DNA of 13,750 nt from Candidatus Sumerlaeota bacterium. Its GTDB lineage: Bacteria > Sumerlaeota > Sumerlaeia > JAFGJS01. Location of the stretch: the NCBI GenBank assembly GCA_016928995.1, contig JAFGJS010000015.1:1-13750 (forward strand). The letters are read 5' to 3'. How positions within the stretch are numbered: the first letter of the stretch is position 1; every line of letters begins with the position of its first letter. Below the pieces are notes generated by a model. That model had not been told where the DNA came from. It made no database searches and saw only the letters and a list, made by a program, of their open reading frames with translations. Below are positions 8,092-13,750 of this stretch, in pieces. The position numbers were made by a program, and so were the translations under genes.

Positions 8092-9060
8092 TCAAATATC
8101 CCGCATGCAGGCGTCGAAGAATTCGAGGAACTGATCCTTCGTGTCGCCGGCGCGGGCGGCCATGGCATCGCGCGGGTGCTGATTGTGCTGCCCGGACATG
8201 ATGTATTGCGGCAACGGCCCCCACTCCATGCCGTCCAGATTCGAGAAGTGCGATTGCAGCAATTTCCAGATCGGCCGGATTTTGTACTTCGGATTGCGCA
8301 GAAAACCGAGCAGCAATTCCATGCTGCAATTGCCCGCGCCGCGGCCCATGCCCGCCATCGTGGCGTCGATGCGGTTCGCGCCGCAGATGATCGCCTCGAT
8401 GGTGTTGGCGAAAGCGAGTTGCTGGTTGTTGTGGGCGTGAATGCCGACCTGCATGCCCGTCCCTTCGATCGCCTTGGCGTATCTTTCACACAGCATGCGG
8501 ATTTGCTCGGAATACAGCGCGCCGAAGCTGTCCACGATCACGACGGCGGCCGCGGGGGTCTTCGCCACGGCGTCGAGCGCTTCGTCGATCGCGGCGTCCT
8601 GCTCCACGGAGATCGCCATGATGTTGCACGTGGTCTCATAGCCCATCTCGTGGCAATGATGAATCGCCTCGCAAGCTTCGGAGATCTGATTCGCATAGCA
8701 GCACACGCGGATCATATCGAGCGGACTCTGATCCTTCGGCAAGACTTCCTTGGCCCAGTTGCTCTTGCCGCCCATGTCAGCCATGGCCGCGAGTTTAAGC
8801 GGCGTGTTATTGTCTCCGACGATGCGATAAACATCCTCCTCATGGCAATGACGCCACGGGCCGTATTTATCTTTGGGAAAAACATCCGCGGAATTTTTAT
8901 ACCCAATCTCCATGTAATCAATGCCGGCCTCGACGCAAGTCTCATAGACCGCTTTGACAAACCCGTCATCGAAATGGGAATTGTTGATCAGGCCGCCGTC
9001 GCGAATAGTCGCGTCGAGAACCTTGATCTCCGGACGATACGTAATCCAAGGCGCTTTCAT
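8092..9060 (-). CDS. DRE-TIM metallolyase, 4-hydroxy-2-oxovalerate aldolase-like
   Basis: A TIM-barrel enzyme of the HMGL/DRE-TIM superfamily, expected to make or break a carbon-carbon bond next to a keto acid using a divalent metal. Visible residues are the DRE-type motif LDATIRDGGL (Asp16, Arg20, Asp21), VDSFG (176-180), the metal-binding HAHNN (His208, His210) and GRGAGN (239-244). Length is 322 residues, slightly shorter than DmpG/MhpE-type aldolases. No acylating aldehyde dehydrogenase partner lies beside it, so a catabolic meta-cleavage role is unlikely. The block DYMEIGYKNSADVF with YGPW is typical of a family of stand-alone aldolase-domain proteins whose substrate I do not know. The start is fixed by AGGAG (9070-9074) nine bases upstream of ATG, and the gene ends just before a clear terminator. 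Confidence 0.85.
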   Translation of the reverse strand: MKAPWITYRPEIKVLDATIRDGGLINNSHFDDGFVKAVYETCVEAGIDYMEIGYKNSADVFPKDKYGPWRHCHEEDVYRIVGDNNTPLKLAAMADMGGKSNWAKEVLPKDQSPLDMIRVCCYANQISEACEAIHHCHEMGYETTCNIMAISVEQDAAIDEALDAVAKTPAAAVVIVDSFGALYSEQIRMLCERYAKAIEGTGMQVGIHAHNNQQLAFANTIEAIICGANRIDATMAGMGRGAGNCSMELLLGFLRNPKYKIRPIWKLLQSHFSNLDGMEWGPLPQYIMSGQHNQHPRDAMAARAGDTKDQFLEFFDACMRDI

Positions 9061-9069
9061 AATAGTATG

Positions 9070-9074
9070 CTCCT
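9070..9074 (-). promoter_or_regulatory. Ribosome-binding site of the aldolase-like gene
   Basis: AGGAG on the minus strand, nine bases before the ATG at 9060. It supports that start. The 232-nt gap up to the HEAT gene stop at 9293 holds no gene or terminator I can support; a promoter for the aldolase gene could lie there, but no good hexamer pair stands out. Confidence 0.7.
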
Positions 9075-9292
9075 GCGTAATATTTTTGATCTATTTGCAT
9101 CACTTATTAAACGGATTAGAAGATTTATCCGGTAAAAATCAGGATGTGCAAGGGAAGAATGATGAAATTCGCCAGTAATCGCGATGCCAATGCTACGCGG
9201 TGCATGCCGAATAAATCATCGCATTAACACAGACGCATTTACGACCACATTGCCAAGCATCCTTGTCGGTTATTTGGTGATTATCGGCATCC

Positions 9293-10639
9293 CTAGATTT
9301 TTATTCTCTTTTTCCTGAGCCAAGACTTCGCCTTTTTCGCCCGGAATTCATCAGGTCCTGTCGCGATTTTTTTCAGTAAATCGACAGCCTCGGGTTCGAC
9401 CTTGCTGATTTTTGACAGGGTCGATAATGCGGCAGGGATCGTGGCCTTGGGCTTTGTGTTGATGAAATCCTCAATGATCGGCACAATGCCAGGACGGTTG
9501 ATTTTCAATTCACCAATTGATTGCATCGCCATTTTGCAGACTTCGATTTTTTTATCGCCGAGAGCCTCGATCAGCGCTTCGACATTTTTTTGTTTGTCAG
9601 CCTTATCGGATAATTTCGCCATGCGGAGACGAAAGGCCGCGTTTTTCCGGATCCAAACATCGGGATGCTTGAGGTATTGCCTCAGCATCGCAGTCATGCG
9701 CCGATGGATGTCCATGTCGGTGTTGACACAAAACAACACAAAACAGGCGCGGAGATGAGTAACCGGATTAGGATAATCAAGGAGCTCCACCATCGCGGGA
9801 ATAACCGGCTTGCCAAAATTGATTAAGTGAAGTTCCATCAATTCATCTATAAATTGTGAATCCTGCCATTTGAAAACCTCTGCAAACAGCGGGATGGATG
9901 CGAGGCCAATCCTGAATAAATCAAGGGTTCGTATTTCGTATCGACCGCCATGAGAACCAAACTTTTTTATCGCGATTACATATTGCATCGCAGGCACTGC
10001 GACGGCAGCCTTCGGTCCGTAACTGCAGAGAGCGCTTATTGCATGGCATAGTGAACTGCAATCGGACCAATTGGATTCATCCTCCAGAAATTCAATGAGC
10101 GCTGGAATGACGATATCGGCTCCAAGAGTAATCACATGGATTTTTTCGAGAGCATGTCGGCGAATCCTGTTGCTTGGATCCTGAAAACATTTTACGATCG
10201 CGGCTATCGCCTCGGGAGGAATACAGCCTGGATCGAGATCACCGTCTCCTTCAAATTTTTTGTAAAGATCGGGCGGCAATGCTGGAAAAATGTCTTCGCC
10301 CTCGCGTAAAAAGACGTCCATCGCAACCCCTGATGAGACTGAGTTCCTGCGAAGGCGTTCTTCGAAAGCGATTGAACAAAGCACACAAGTCGCTCCGTAC
10401 CTGATTTTTTCATTCTCGCTTTGCATGGCGATTATTAGTTTTGGGATGCAGGCGGGGCTGCAAACATCAAATCCATTTGCCAACCAACCTAATCCAATGA
10501 TCCCCTCCTTTTCATCGATCAGATATAATGCTTCGATGAGATCATCAATCACGTCGGGTCCTTCGGCGCGGATTGTCTGACATGCTTTTTCGCGGACGTT
10601 GGGATCGTAGTTCAGCAACTGCTCGATGTATTCTTTCAT
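9293..10639 (-). CDS. HEAT-repeat protein, function unknown
   Basis: A 448-residue all-helical protein built from repeated helix pairs of HEAT/armadillo type. Repeats are seen at PDVIDDLIEALYLI, PACIPKLIIAMQSENEKIRYG, PPEAIAAIVKCFQDPSNRIRR, DIVIPALIEFLEDE, KPVIPAMVELLDYPNP, YLKHPDVWIRKNAAFRLR and NVEALIEALGDKKIEVCKMA, each with the conserved Pro/Ala-Leu-Arg pattern. There is no signal peptide or membrane segment, so it is probably a cytoplasmic protein-binding scaffold. The C-terminus is very basic (KAKSWLRKKRIKI). AAGG (10648-10651) lies eight bases before the ATG. It starts 37 nt after the mraY stop on the same strand and may share its transcript. Base composition is AT-richer than mraY, hinting at separate origin. 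No specific function can be assigned. Confidence 0.8.
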   Translation of the reverse strand: MKEYIEQLLNYDPNVREKACQTIRAEGPDVIDDLIEALYLIDEKEGIIGLGWLANGFDVCSPACIPKLIIAMQSENEKIRYGATCVLCSIAFEERLRRNSVSSGVAMDVFLREGEDIFPALPPDLYKKFEGDGDLDPGCIPPEAIAAIVKCFQDPSNRIRRHALEKIHVITLGADIVIPALIEFLEDESNWSDCSSLCHAISALCSYGPKAAVAVPAMQYVIAIKKFGSHGGRYEIRTLDLFRIGLASIPLFAEVFKWQDSQFIDELMELHLINFGKPVIPAMVELLDYPNPVTHLRACFVLFCVNTDMDIHRRMTAMLRQYLKHPDVWIRKNAAFRLRMAKLSDKADKQKNVEALIEALGDKKIEVCKMAMQSIGELKINRPGIVPIIEDFINTKPKATIPAALSTLSKISKVEPEAVDLLKKIATGPDEFRAKKAKSWLRKKRIKI

Positions 10640-10676
10640 TAACCGAACCTTAAATAATATTTTGCACTCAGTTTTT

Positions 10677-11828
10677 TTAACGTAATTTCAGGCTGGCGAT
10701 GCCGATCAGGGCCAGCAGGATGGCCACGATCCAGAAGCGGATGATGATTTTGGATTCATGCAGGCCGCCGCGCTCGAAATGGTGATGGATCGGCGCCATG
10801 CGGAAAATGCGCTTGCCGCCGCGCAGTTTGAAACTGCCCACTTGCAGGAGCACGGAAAGGGCTTCGATCACGAAAATCCCGCCGATCACCACCAGCAGCA
10901 ACTCCTGTTTGATGATCACGGCCACCGAACCCAGCACGCCGCCCAGCGCCAGGCTGCCGGTGTCGCCCATAAAGATCTCCGCCGGGTGCGAATTGAACCA
11001 GAGAAAACCCAGTCCGGCGCCGATCATCGCGCCCAGCACGATGGTCAGCTCGCCCCCCTGCGGCACGTATGGAAAATTCAGGTACACGGAGTAGTCCGCG
11101 CGGCCCAGCAGATACGTGATGACCATGAAGGCCATCGCGCCGATCACGGTGCAGCCGATAGCCAGGCCGTCGAGGCCGTCGGTGAGGTTGACCGCGTTCG
11201 AAGTGGAGCAGAGCACGAGAATGACGAACGGCACAAAAAACGCGCCCAGCGAGGGGCTCCATTGCTTGACCAGCGGCACAATCAGGTTGGCGTAGCTGAA
11301 CTCCGCGCCGCTTTGCTGGGCGATATTGTACGACAGCCCCATCGGCTGCCACAGCAGAAACACGGCCAGAATGGCGCCCAGCGCAGCCTGGGCCAGCAGT
11401 TTGTATTTTCCGGGCAGGCCGCGCGAGTTGCGCAGGCGCAGCTTCAGATAATCGTCGCTGAAACCAATGGCGCCGAAACCGATCGTCATCAGCATGATCA
11501 GCCACGCCATCGGCGAAGTCAGATCGCAGAAGAGCAGCGCGCTGATCAGGATCGAGAGCAGGATCATCACGCCGCCCATCGTCGGCGTGCCGGATTTGCC
11601 GCCGTGCATCTCGGAGAGATCGCGCACGTTCTCGCCGACCGTCTTGCGGATCGGCTGACCGGCCTTGAGCCGCTTCAGCGCCTCGATCAACCACGGCCCC
11701 ATGAGCAGCGAAAGCACGAACGCCGTGAACAACGCCGCGGCGCTGCGCACGGTGATGTATTCGAGAATGCGCAGAAAGCCCAGCGTAGGAAAGACCGACT
11801 TCAGCAAGCCAGCGAGATGATAGATCAT
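10677..11828 (-). CDS. mraY: Phospho-N-acetylmuramoyl-pentapeptide-transferase (MraY)
   Basis: This inner-membrane enzyme transfers phospho-MurNAc-pentapeptide from UDP to undecaprenyl phosphate, making lipid I, the first membrane step of peptidoglycan synthesis. From ATG 11828 it has 383 residues, near the usual size, with about ten membrane helices. Signature residues are all present: GKSGTPTMGG near the N-terminus, the Asp pair in FSDDYLK (125-126), NAVNLTDGLDGLAIG (from 211), FMGDTGSLALGG (from 286) and HHHFE (from 348). The start is set by AAAAGG seven bases upstream; a longer frame from TTG 11903 adds 25 polar residues without family support. mraY normally lies among murE, murF, murD, ftsW and murG. 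Here none of these is present on either side within the window. It looks fully functional. Confidence 0.96.
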   Translation of the reverse strand: MIYHLAGLLKSVFPTLGFLRILEYITVRSAAALFTAFVLSLLMGPWLIEALKRLKAGQPIRKTVGENVRDLSEMHGGKSGTPTMGGVMILLSILISALLFCDLTSPMAWLIMLMTIGFGAIGFSDDYLKLRLRNSRGLPGKYKLLAQAALGAILAVFLLWQPMGLSYNIAQQSGAEFSYANLIVPLVKQWSPSLGAFFVPFVILVLCSTSNAVNLTDGLDGLAIGCTVIGAMAFMVITYLLGRADYSVYLNFPYVPQGGELTIVLGAMIGAGLGFLWFNSHPAEIFMGDTGSLALGGVLGSVAVIIKQELLLVVIGGIFVIEALSVLLQVGSFKLRGGKRIFRMAPIHHHFERGGLHESKIIIRFWIVAILLALIGIASLKLR

Positions 11829-11874
11829 GAGAGAGCCTTTTATCAGCAAACAGCTGCAACGATGAATTCTATTC

Positions 11875-11903
11875 AGAAAAATCGTTTTAACCGCCGGTGT
11901 CAA
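11875..11903 (-). promoter_or_regulatory. Possible mraY promoter
   Basis: On the minus strand a perfect TTGACA (11903-11898) is followed 17 bp later by TTTTCT (11880-11875), a poor -10 match, about 45 nt before the mraY start. The -35 is convincing, the -10 is not. Confidence 0.3.
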
Positions 11904-11959
11904 TCACTATCCACCCGGATGCAACACATTGGCCTCATCTCGACTTTGTCCTGTGTCTT

Positions 11960-12109
11960 TTCTTGCTCTTGCTCCTGCTCTTGCTCTGATAAGTCGTTTA
12001 TTTACACAGCCGGAAATTTCTTTACTACGCAGCCTGAGCCGGTTGAATCCGGATTTCAAATCCGGCGCTGGTATCCGATTGAGAGCAAGAACAAGAGCAG
12101 GAGCAAGAG
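11960..12109. repeat. Divergent pair of GAGCAA hexanucleotide arrays (long inverted repeat)
   Basis: Minus-strand bases 11987-11960 read GAGCAA, GAGCAG, GAGCAA, GAGCAA in succession; plus-strand bases 12083-12109 read GAGCAA, GAACAA, GAGCAG, GAGCAA. The core CTCTTGCTCCTGCTCTTG (11966-11983) is the exact reverse complement of 12092-12109, giving an 18-bp inverted repeat with a 108-nt spacer. It could form a cruciform or long RNA hairpin, or be two insertions of one array in opposite orientation. Confidence 0.8.
12049..12065. repeat. 17-nt perfect palindrome
   Basis: CCGGATTT (12049-12056), central C, AAATCCGG (12058-12065). It lies inside the spacer of the GAGCAA inverted repeat, roughly 220 nt upstream of mraY. 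It could be an operator for a dimeric regulator or a hairpin tip within the larger inverted repeat. Confidence 0.6.
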
Positions 12110-12190
12110 TCCGAAGCGAGAATCCCGGCAAACTTGAGCTGCGCCCGGGATAATCGGGAACTTACCAAAGTCTCTTCCTATCCGAACGAA

Positions 12191-12270
12191 ATCGCTATCG
12201 CTATTGGAATCGCCATCTAAAAAAACAACGACAACGACGATTACGATAGCGATCCCGATCCCGATAGCGA
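12191..12270. repeat. Divergent pair of GATAGC/GATCCC hexanucleotide arrays
   Basis: Plus-strand bases 12227-12268 divide into AACGAC, AACGAC, GATTAC, GATAGC, GATCCC, GATCCC, GATAGC. On the minus strand 12214-12191 reads about four more units (GATGGC-, GATTCC-, AATAGC- and GATAGC-like). CGATAGCGA at 12244-12252 and 12262-12270 can pair with TCGCTATCG at 12192-12200. The layout copies that of the GAGCAA pair just to the left with a different hexamer. Confidence 0.75.
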
Positions 12271-12319
12271 ATATTGGATGGCGATCAGCAAGCACATCGA
12301 ACAGACTTTAGAAAGTTCC

Positions 12320-12344
12320 TGCCGGGATAATCATCCATCCGGCA
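12320..12344. repeat. Small hairpin containing the shared 11-mer
   Basis: TGCCGG (12320-12325) pairs with CCGGCA (12339-12344) around a 13-nt loop. It includes CCGGGATAATC, which also occurs at 12145-12155 within a CCCG/CGGG hairpin. Confidence 0.4.
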
Positions 12345-12473
12345 TTGCGCTTGACTTTAGCGCGGTTTGTATGCATGACTTTTTTGTTACTCGAGATCCC
12401 ATTTTGCAGGAACACCGGAAAACTCGATATCATCACTGCAGGAAGAACCACCGGTTGTGAAACGGCACAAAGA

Positions 12474-12489
12474 CGGCGCTTCAGCGCCG
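12474..12489. repeat. GC hairpin before the 12571 gene
   Basis: CGGCGC (12474-12479), loop TTCA, GCGCCG (12484-12489). There is no T-run after it on either strand, so it is not a standard terminator. It is flanked by two copies of ACAAAGACGG. Confidence 0.4.
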
Positions 12490-12570
12490 CAATTGGAAGA
12501 CAAAGACGGAGAAATCGAGAAAACCATAGAATTACTTGTTAGCTGGCTAGTTCAATTTCGGAGAGTAATC

Positions 12571-13074
12571 ATGGACAAGAAGAAATTTGATGAGATTGTA
12601 AAACGACTCAAGGAAGTCTCTGGAGTTGTCGAATCGATCCCTAGCGAAATTCGAGAAGAGTCGTTCAAACTGCTGAAGCCCTACATTATGGGTTCCGCTG
12701 CAAAAATAGCGCCCGACCGAGAAGACGAGCATGAAGATCATTGTACAGATGATGGTTCAGACGAAGACTTCTTTGGAAAGTTCGACCACGACAAGCCCGC
12801 AAACAATGTGAAGTTGATTGCAGCCTACTACTACAAGGAGTTTGGGACTGATCCATTCTCTATTGATGAAATGAAGGAGAAGGCAGATAGCGTTGGAATT
12901 ACACTGCCGGCGCGTCCTGATATGACGCTTACACAAGCAAAGGACAAAAGCAAAAAGCTTTTTCAGAAAGCCGACAAGGGAAAATTCAAGCCGACCGTAC
13001 ATGGAGAGGCCAATCTGAAAAGTGTCTATTCAGTTCGCAAGGGCACGAAGAAACGGCAGGCTGATACCGAATGA
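12571..13074 (+). CDS. Unknown protein with acidic linker and helical/winged-helix-like C-terminal half
   Basis: I do not recognise a named family. The 167-residue product has an amphipathic helical N-terminus (1-40, FDEIVKRLKEVSGVV), a very acidic, presumably flexible linker (49-68, rich in Asp and Glu), and a folded region from about 75 (NNVKLIAAYYYKEFG, PFSIDEMKEKADSVGITLP, DMTLTQAKDKSKKLFQKADKG) that looks like a small winged-helix-type domain, ending in a basic tail GTKKRQ. ATG 12571 is chosen because GGAG sits seven bases before it; an upstream in-frame extension from TTG/GTG codons lacks support. The stop overlaps the next start by 4 nt (ATGA), so the two are translationally coupled. 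Base composition is AT-richer than the left part of the window, suggesting acquisition. Cytoplasmic, no membrane segment. Confidence 0.75.
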   Translation: MDKKKFDEIVKRLKEVSGVVESIPSEIREESFKLLKPYIMGSAAKIAPDREDEHEDHCTDDGSDEDFFGKFDHDKPANNVKLIAAYYYKEFGTDPFSIDEMKEKADSVGITLPARPDMTLTQAKDKSKKLFQKADKGKFKPTVHGEANLKSVYSVRKGTKKRQADTE

Positions 13075-13616
13075 CCCTTGTCGAGTTTCTCTCACCGCTT
13101 TCGAAAGGAACACACCAGGATAGAGTTTTGGCTGTGCTTTACTTCCGGGAAAGGTACGAGAAAGTCACAGCACTCGCTGTTGATGACATTCGGCAGGGTC
13201 TAAAGAGTTGCAGAATCACCGGATGGAGCAGAACCAATGTGGCTGACGTTCTTAACAAAAGCGGTGCGCTCGTTGACACTGCGGGCGTTGATGGAAGGAA
13301 GAGACTATGGTCGTTAACCGACTCGGGACGTGAGCATGTACGGCATCTTCTAGGCCTGCCGGAGACGGATGTAGAGATCGAGCATGACGTCGGAACCCTA
13401 GAAACCTTGATGAAGTCAATTTCTGGAGCCGAAGTAAAAGGTTATCTTGGTGAGGCGCTTAAATGCTTACAGGTAGGAGCCTTGCGCGCATGTGTGGTTT
13501 TTTTGTGGACTGGTGCCATTCGAGAACTACAGCAAACGATTCTCACCCATGGAGTAGATAAGGTGAACGCAGCAATTCAGATGTCCAGCCCCCTTTTCGA
13601 GGTCCATTTGAAATGA
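13071..13616 (+). CDS. Winged-helix-like protein with helical C-terminal domain, apparently truncated
   Basis: A 181-residue protein whose first ~95 residues look like a winged-helix DNA-binding or protein-interaction domain (DRVLAVLYFRER, SRTNVADVLNKSGALVD, GRKRLWSLTDSGREHVRHLL). Residues about 115-165 begin a helical domain, with YLGEALKCLQVGALRACVVF and LWTGAIRELQ, a pattern reminiscent of HEPN-like helical bundles. The frame then stops soon after VNAAIQ with MSSPLFEVHLK, where composition and style change, and a mobile-element-like sequence begins. I infer that the real C-terminus has been lost. It is coupled to the preceding gene by an ATGA overlap; the pair probably acts together. Function is unknown; a defence or stress role is only a guess from the layout. 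If truncated, the system may be dead here. Confidence 0.7.
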   Translation: MTLVEFLSPLSKGTHQDRVLAVLYFRERYEKVTALAVDDIRQGLKSCRITGWSRTNVADVLNKSGALVDTAGVDGRKRLWSLTDSGREHVRHLLGLPETDVEIEHDVGTLETLMKSISGAEVKGYLGEALKCLQVGALRACVVFLWTGAIRELQQTILTHGVDKVNAAIQMSSPLFEVHLK

Positions 13617-13750
13617 GAGAATTTCTACTTGTTTCTTGTTTTCGGCTCCCTGCAAACTGCATCGGCCCGCCCGGAGGATAGGGCTCCGCTGGGGAGCGAC
13701 CCGAGCGCCGAGGCGGGCGACTGTATGGATGAGCGGGGCCGCATGCGCGG
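13579..13750. mobile_element. Probable left end of a mobile element interrupting the 13071 gene (runs off the window)
   Basis: From about 13579 the sequence no longer resembles the AT-rich gene before it. It begins GATGTCCAGCCCCCTTTTCG, passes through TTTGAAATGAGAGAATTTC, then becomes extremely GC-rich and folded. TGT-starting ends with such a spacing are known in IS21-type elements, and HEARO/IscB elements are known to sit directly behind ATGA, which is present at 13613-13616. Which type it is, and the exact boundary, cannot be settled without the sequence beyond 13750. Confidence 0.4.
13660..13720 (+). ncRNA. GC-rich structured segment, HEARO/omega-RNA-like (partial)
   Basis: GCCCGCCCGG (13665-13674) pairs with CCG-A-GGCGGGC (13708-13718), ten pairs with one bulged A. 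Inside, GGG (13681-13683) pairs with CCC (13700-13702) and CTCC (13684-13687) with GGAG (13693-13696), with a CGA bulge. The nested form with GGATAGGGCTCC recalls the RNA that guides IscB nucleases (HEARO/omega RNA), placed upstream of the iscB gene. The resemblance is from memory; the strand and identity are inferred, and no protein is visible in the remaining 30 bases. Confidence 0.35.

Larger units (their letters stand above)
11829..12570. other. Long gene-free region with patterned repeats between mraY and the 12571 gene
   Basis: About 740 nt with no credible gene; the open frames here are by-products of 6-nt periodicity. It holds four degenerate hexanucleotide arrays in two divergent pairs (11960-12109 and 12191-12270), a 17-nt palindrome (12049-12065), hairpins at 12320-12344 and 12474-12489, and the 11-mer CCGGGATAATC twice (12145-12155 and 12322-12332). 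The left edge supplies the mraY leader and the right edge the leader of the plus-strand gene at 12571, so both genes are divergent from this region. Confidence 0.6.

Noticed and set aside
8176-9135. Plus-strand open frame of 319 residues opposite the aldolase-like gene
   Set aside because: Antisense shadow; the minus strand has the clear DRE-TIM motifs, a ribosome-binding site and a terminator.
11829-11903. 25-residue N-terminal extension of MraY from TTG
   Set aside because: The TTG is part of a TTGACA promoter-like hexamer, the added residues are not family-like, and ATG 11828 has a good ribosome-binding site.
10758-12137. Long plus-strand open frame of 459 residues opposite mraY
   Set aside because: It is a composition effect of the GC-rich antisense of mraY: the product is rich in His, Gln, Arg and Ala with no domain, and it runs on into the hexamer repeats.
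11960-12270. CRISPR-like array
   Set aside because: The repeated units are only 6 nt, imperfect and without unique spacers of constant size.
12056-12295. Minus-strand frame of 79 residues with Ile/Val and Asp/Ser runs
   Set aside because: The runs come directly from the 6-nt repeat period (two codons repeated), not from selection on a protein.
12457-12570. Upstream extension of the 12571 gene to a non-ATG start
   Set aside because: No ribosome-binding site and it reads through a GC hairpin, whereas ATG 12571 has GGAG at the right distance.

Overview
The window looks like a piece of a GC-rich, Gram-negative environmental bacterium. The best guess is the PVC group (Verrucomicrobiota, Kiritimatiellota, Lentisphaerota) or a neighbour. 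This rests on the style of the genes: a large secreted BNR_4 beta-propeller protein, a LamG-rich exported protein, a beta-helix protein, a DRE-TIM aldolase of a type I associate with these phyla, and hexanucleotide-patterned intergenic DNA. It is an impression from sequence style, not a search result.

Layout, left to right. (1) 1-806: the 3' part of a DDE transposase gene and the probable right end of its insertion sequence. (2) 807-1199: non-coding DNA with two strong hairpins, then an AT-rich stretch with a possible promoter. (3) 1200-7994, plus strand: three consecutive genes for exported or surface polysaccharide-related proteins. They are a BNR_4 propeller protein (the family that includes PL24/PL25-type ulvan lyases), a 964-residue three-LamG/Ig/cadherin-like binding protein, and a protein with a PEP-CTERM-style N-terminal domain, an FN3-like domain and a right-handed beta-helix. 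Spacing suggests one transcript and a shared job in binding and cutting an extracellular polysaccharide. (4) 8028-8061: a terminator between convergent genes. (5) 8092-11828, minus strand: a DRE-TIM (4-hydroxy-2-oxovalerate aldolase-like) enzyme, a HEAT-repeat protein and mraY, the peptidoglycan lipid I synthase, here apart from its usual mur/fts neighbours. (6) 11829-12570: a gene-free region with two divergent pairs of degenerate hexanucleotide repeats, a 17-nt palindrome and small hairpins. (7) 12571-13616, plus strand: two overlapping, AT-richer genes of unknown function. The second appears cut short. (8) About 13579-13750: a probable mobile-element end with a strongly folded GC-rich segment that resembles a HEARO/omega RNA, running off the right edge.

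The window therefore combines a polysaccharide-attack locus, a core cell-wall gene and two zones of mobile or acquired DNA, one at each end. The best candidates for undescribed biology are the paired hexanucleotide arrays before mraY, the two-gene unit at 12571-13616, and the structured element at the right edge.
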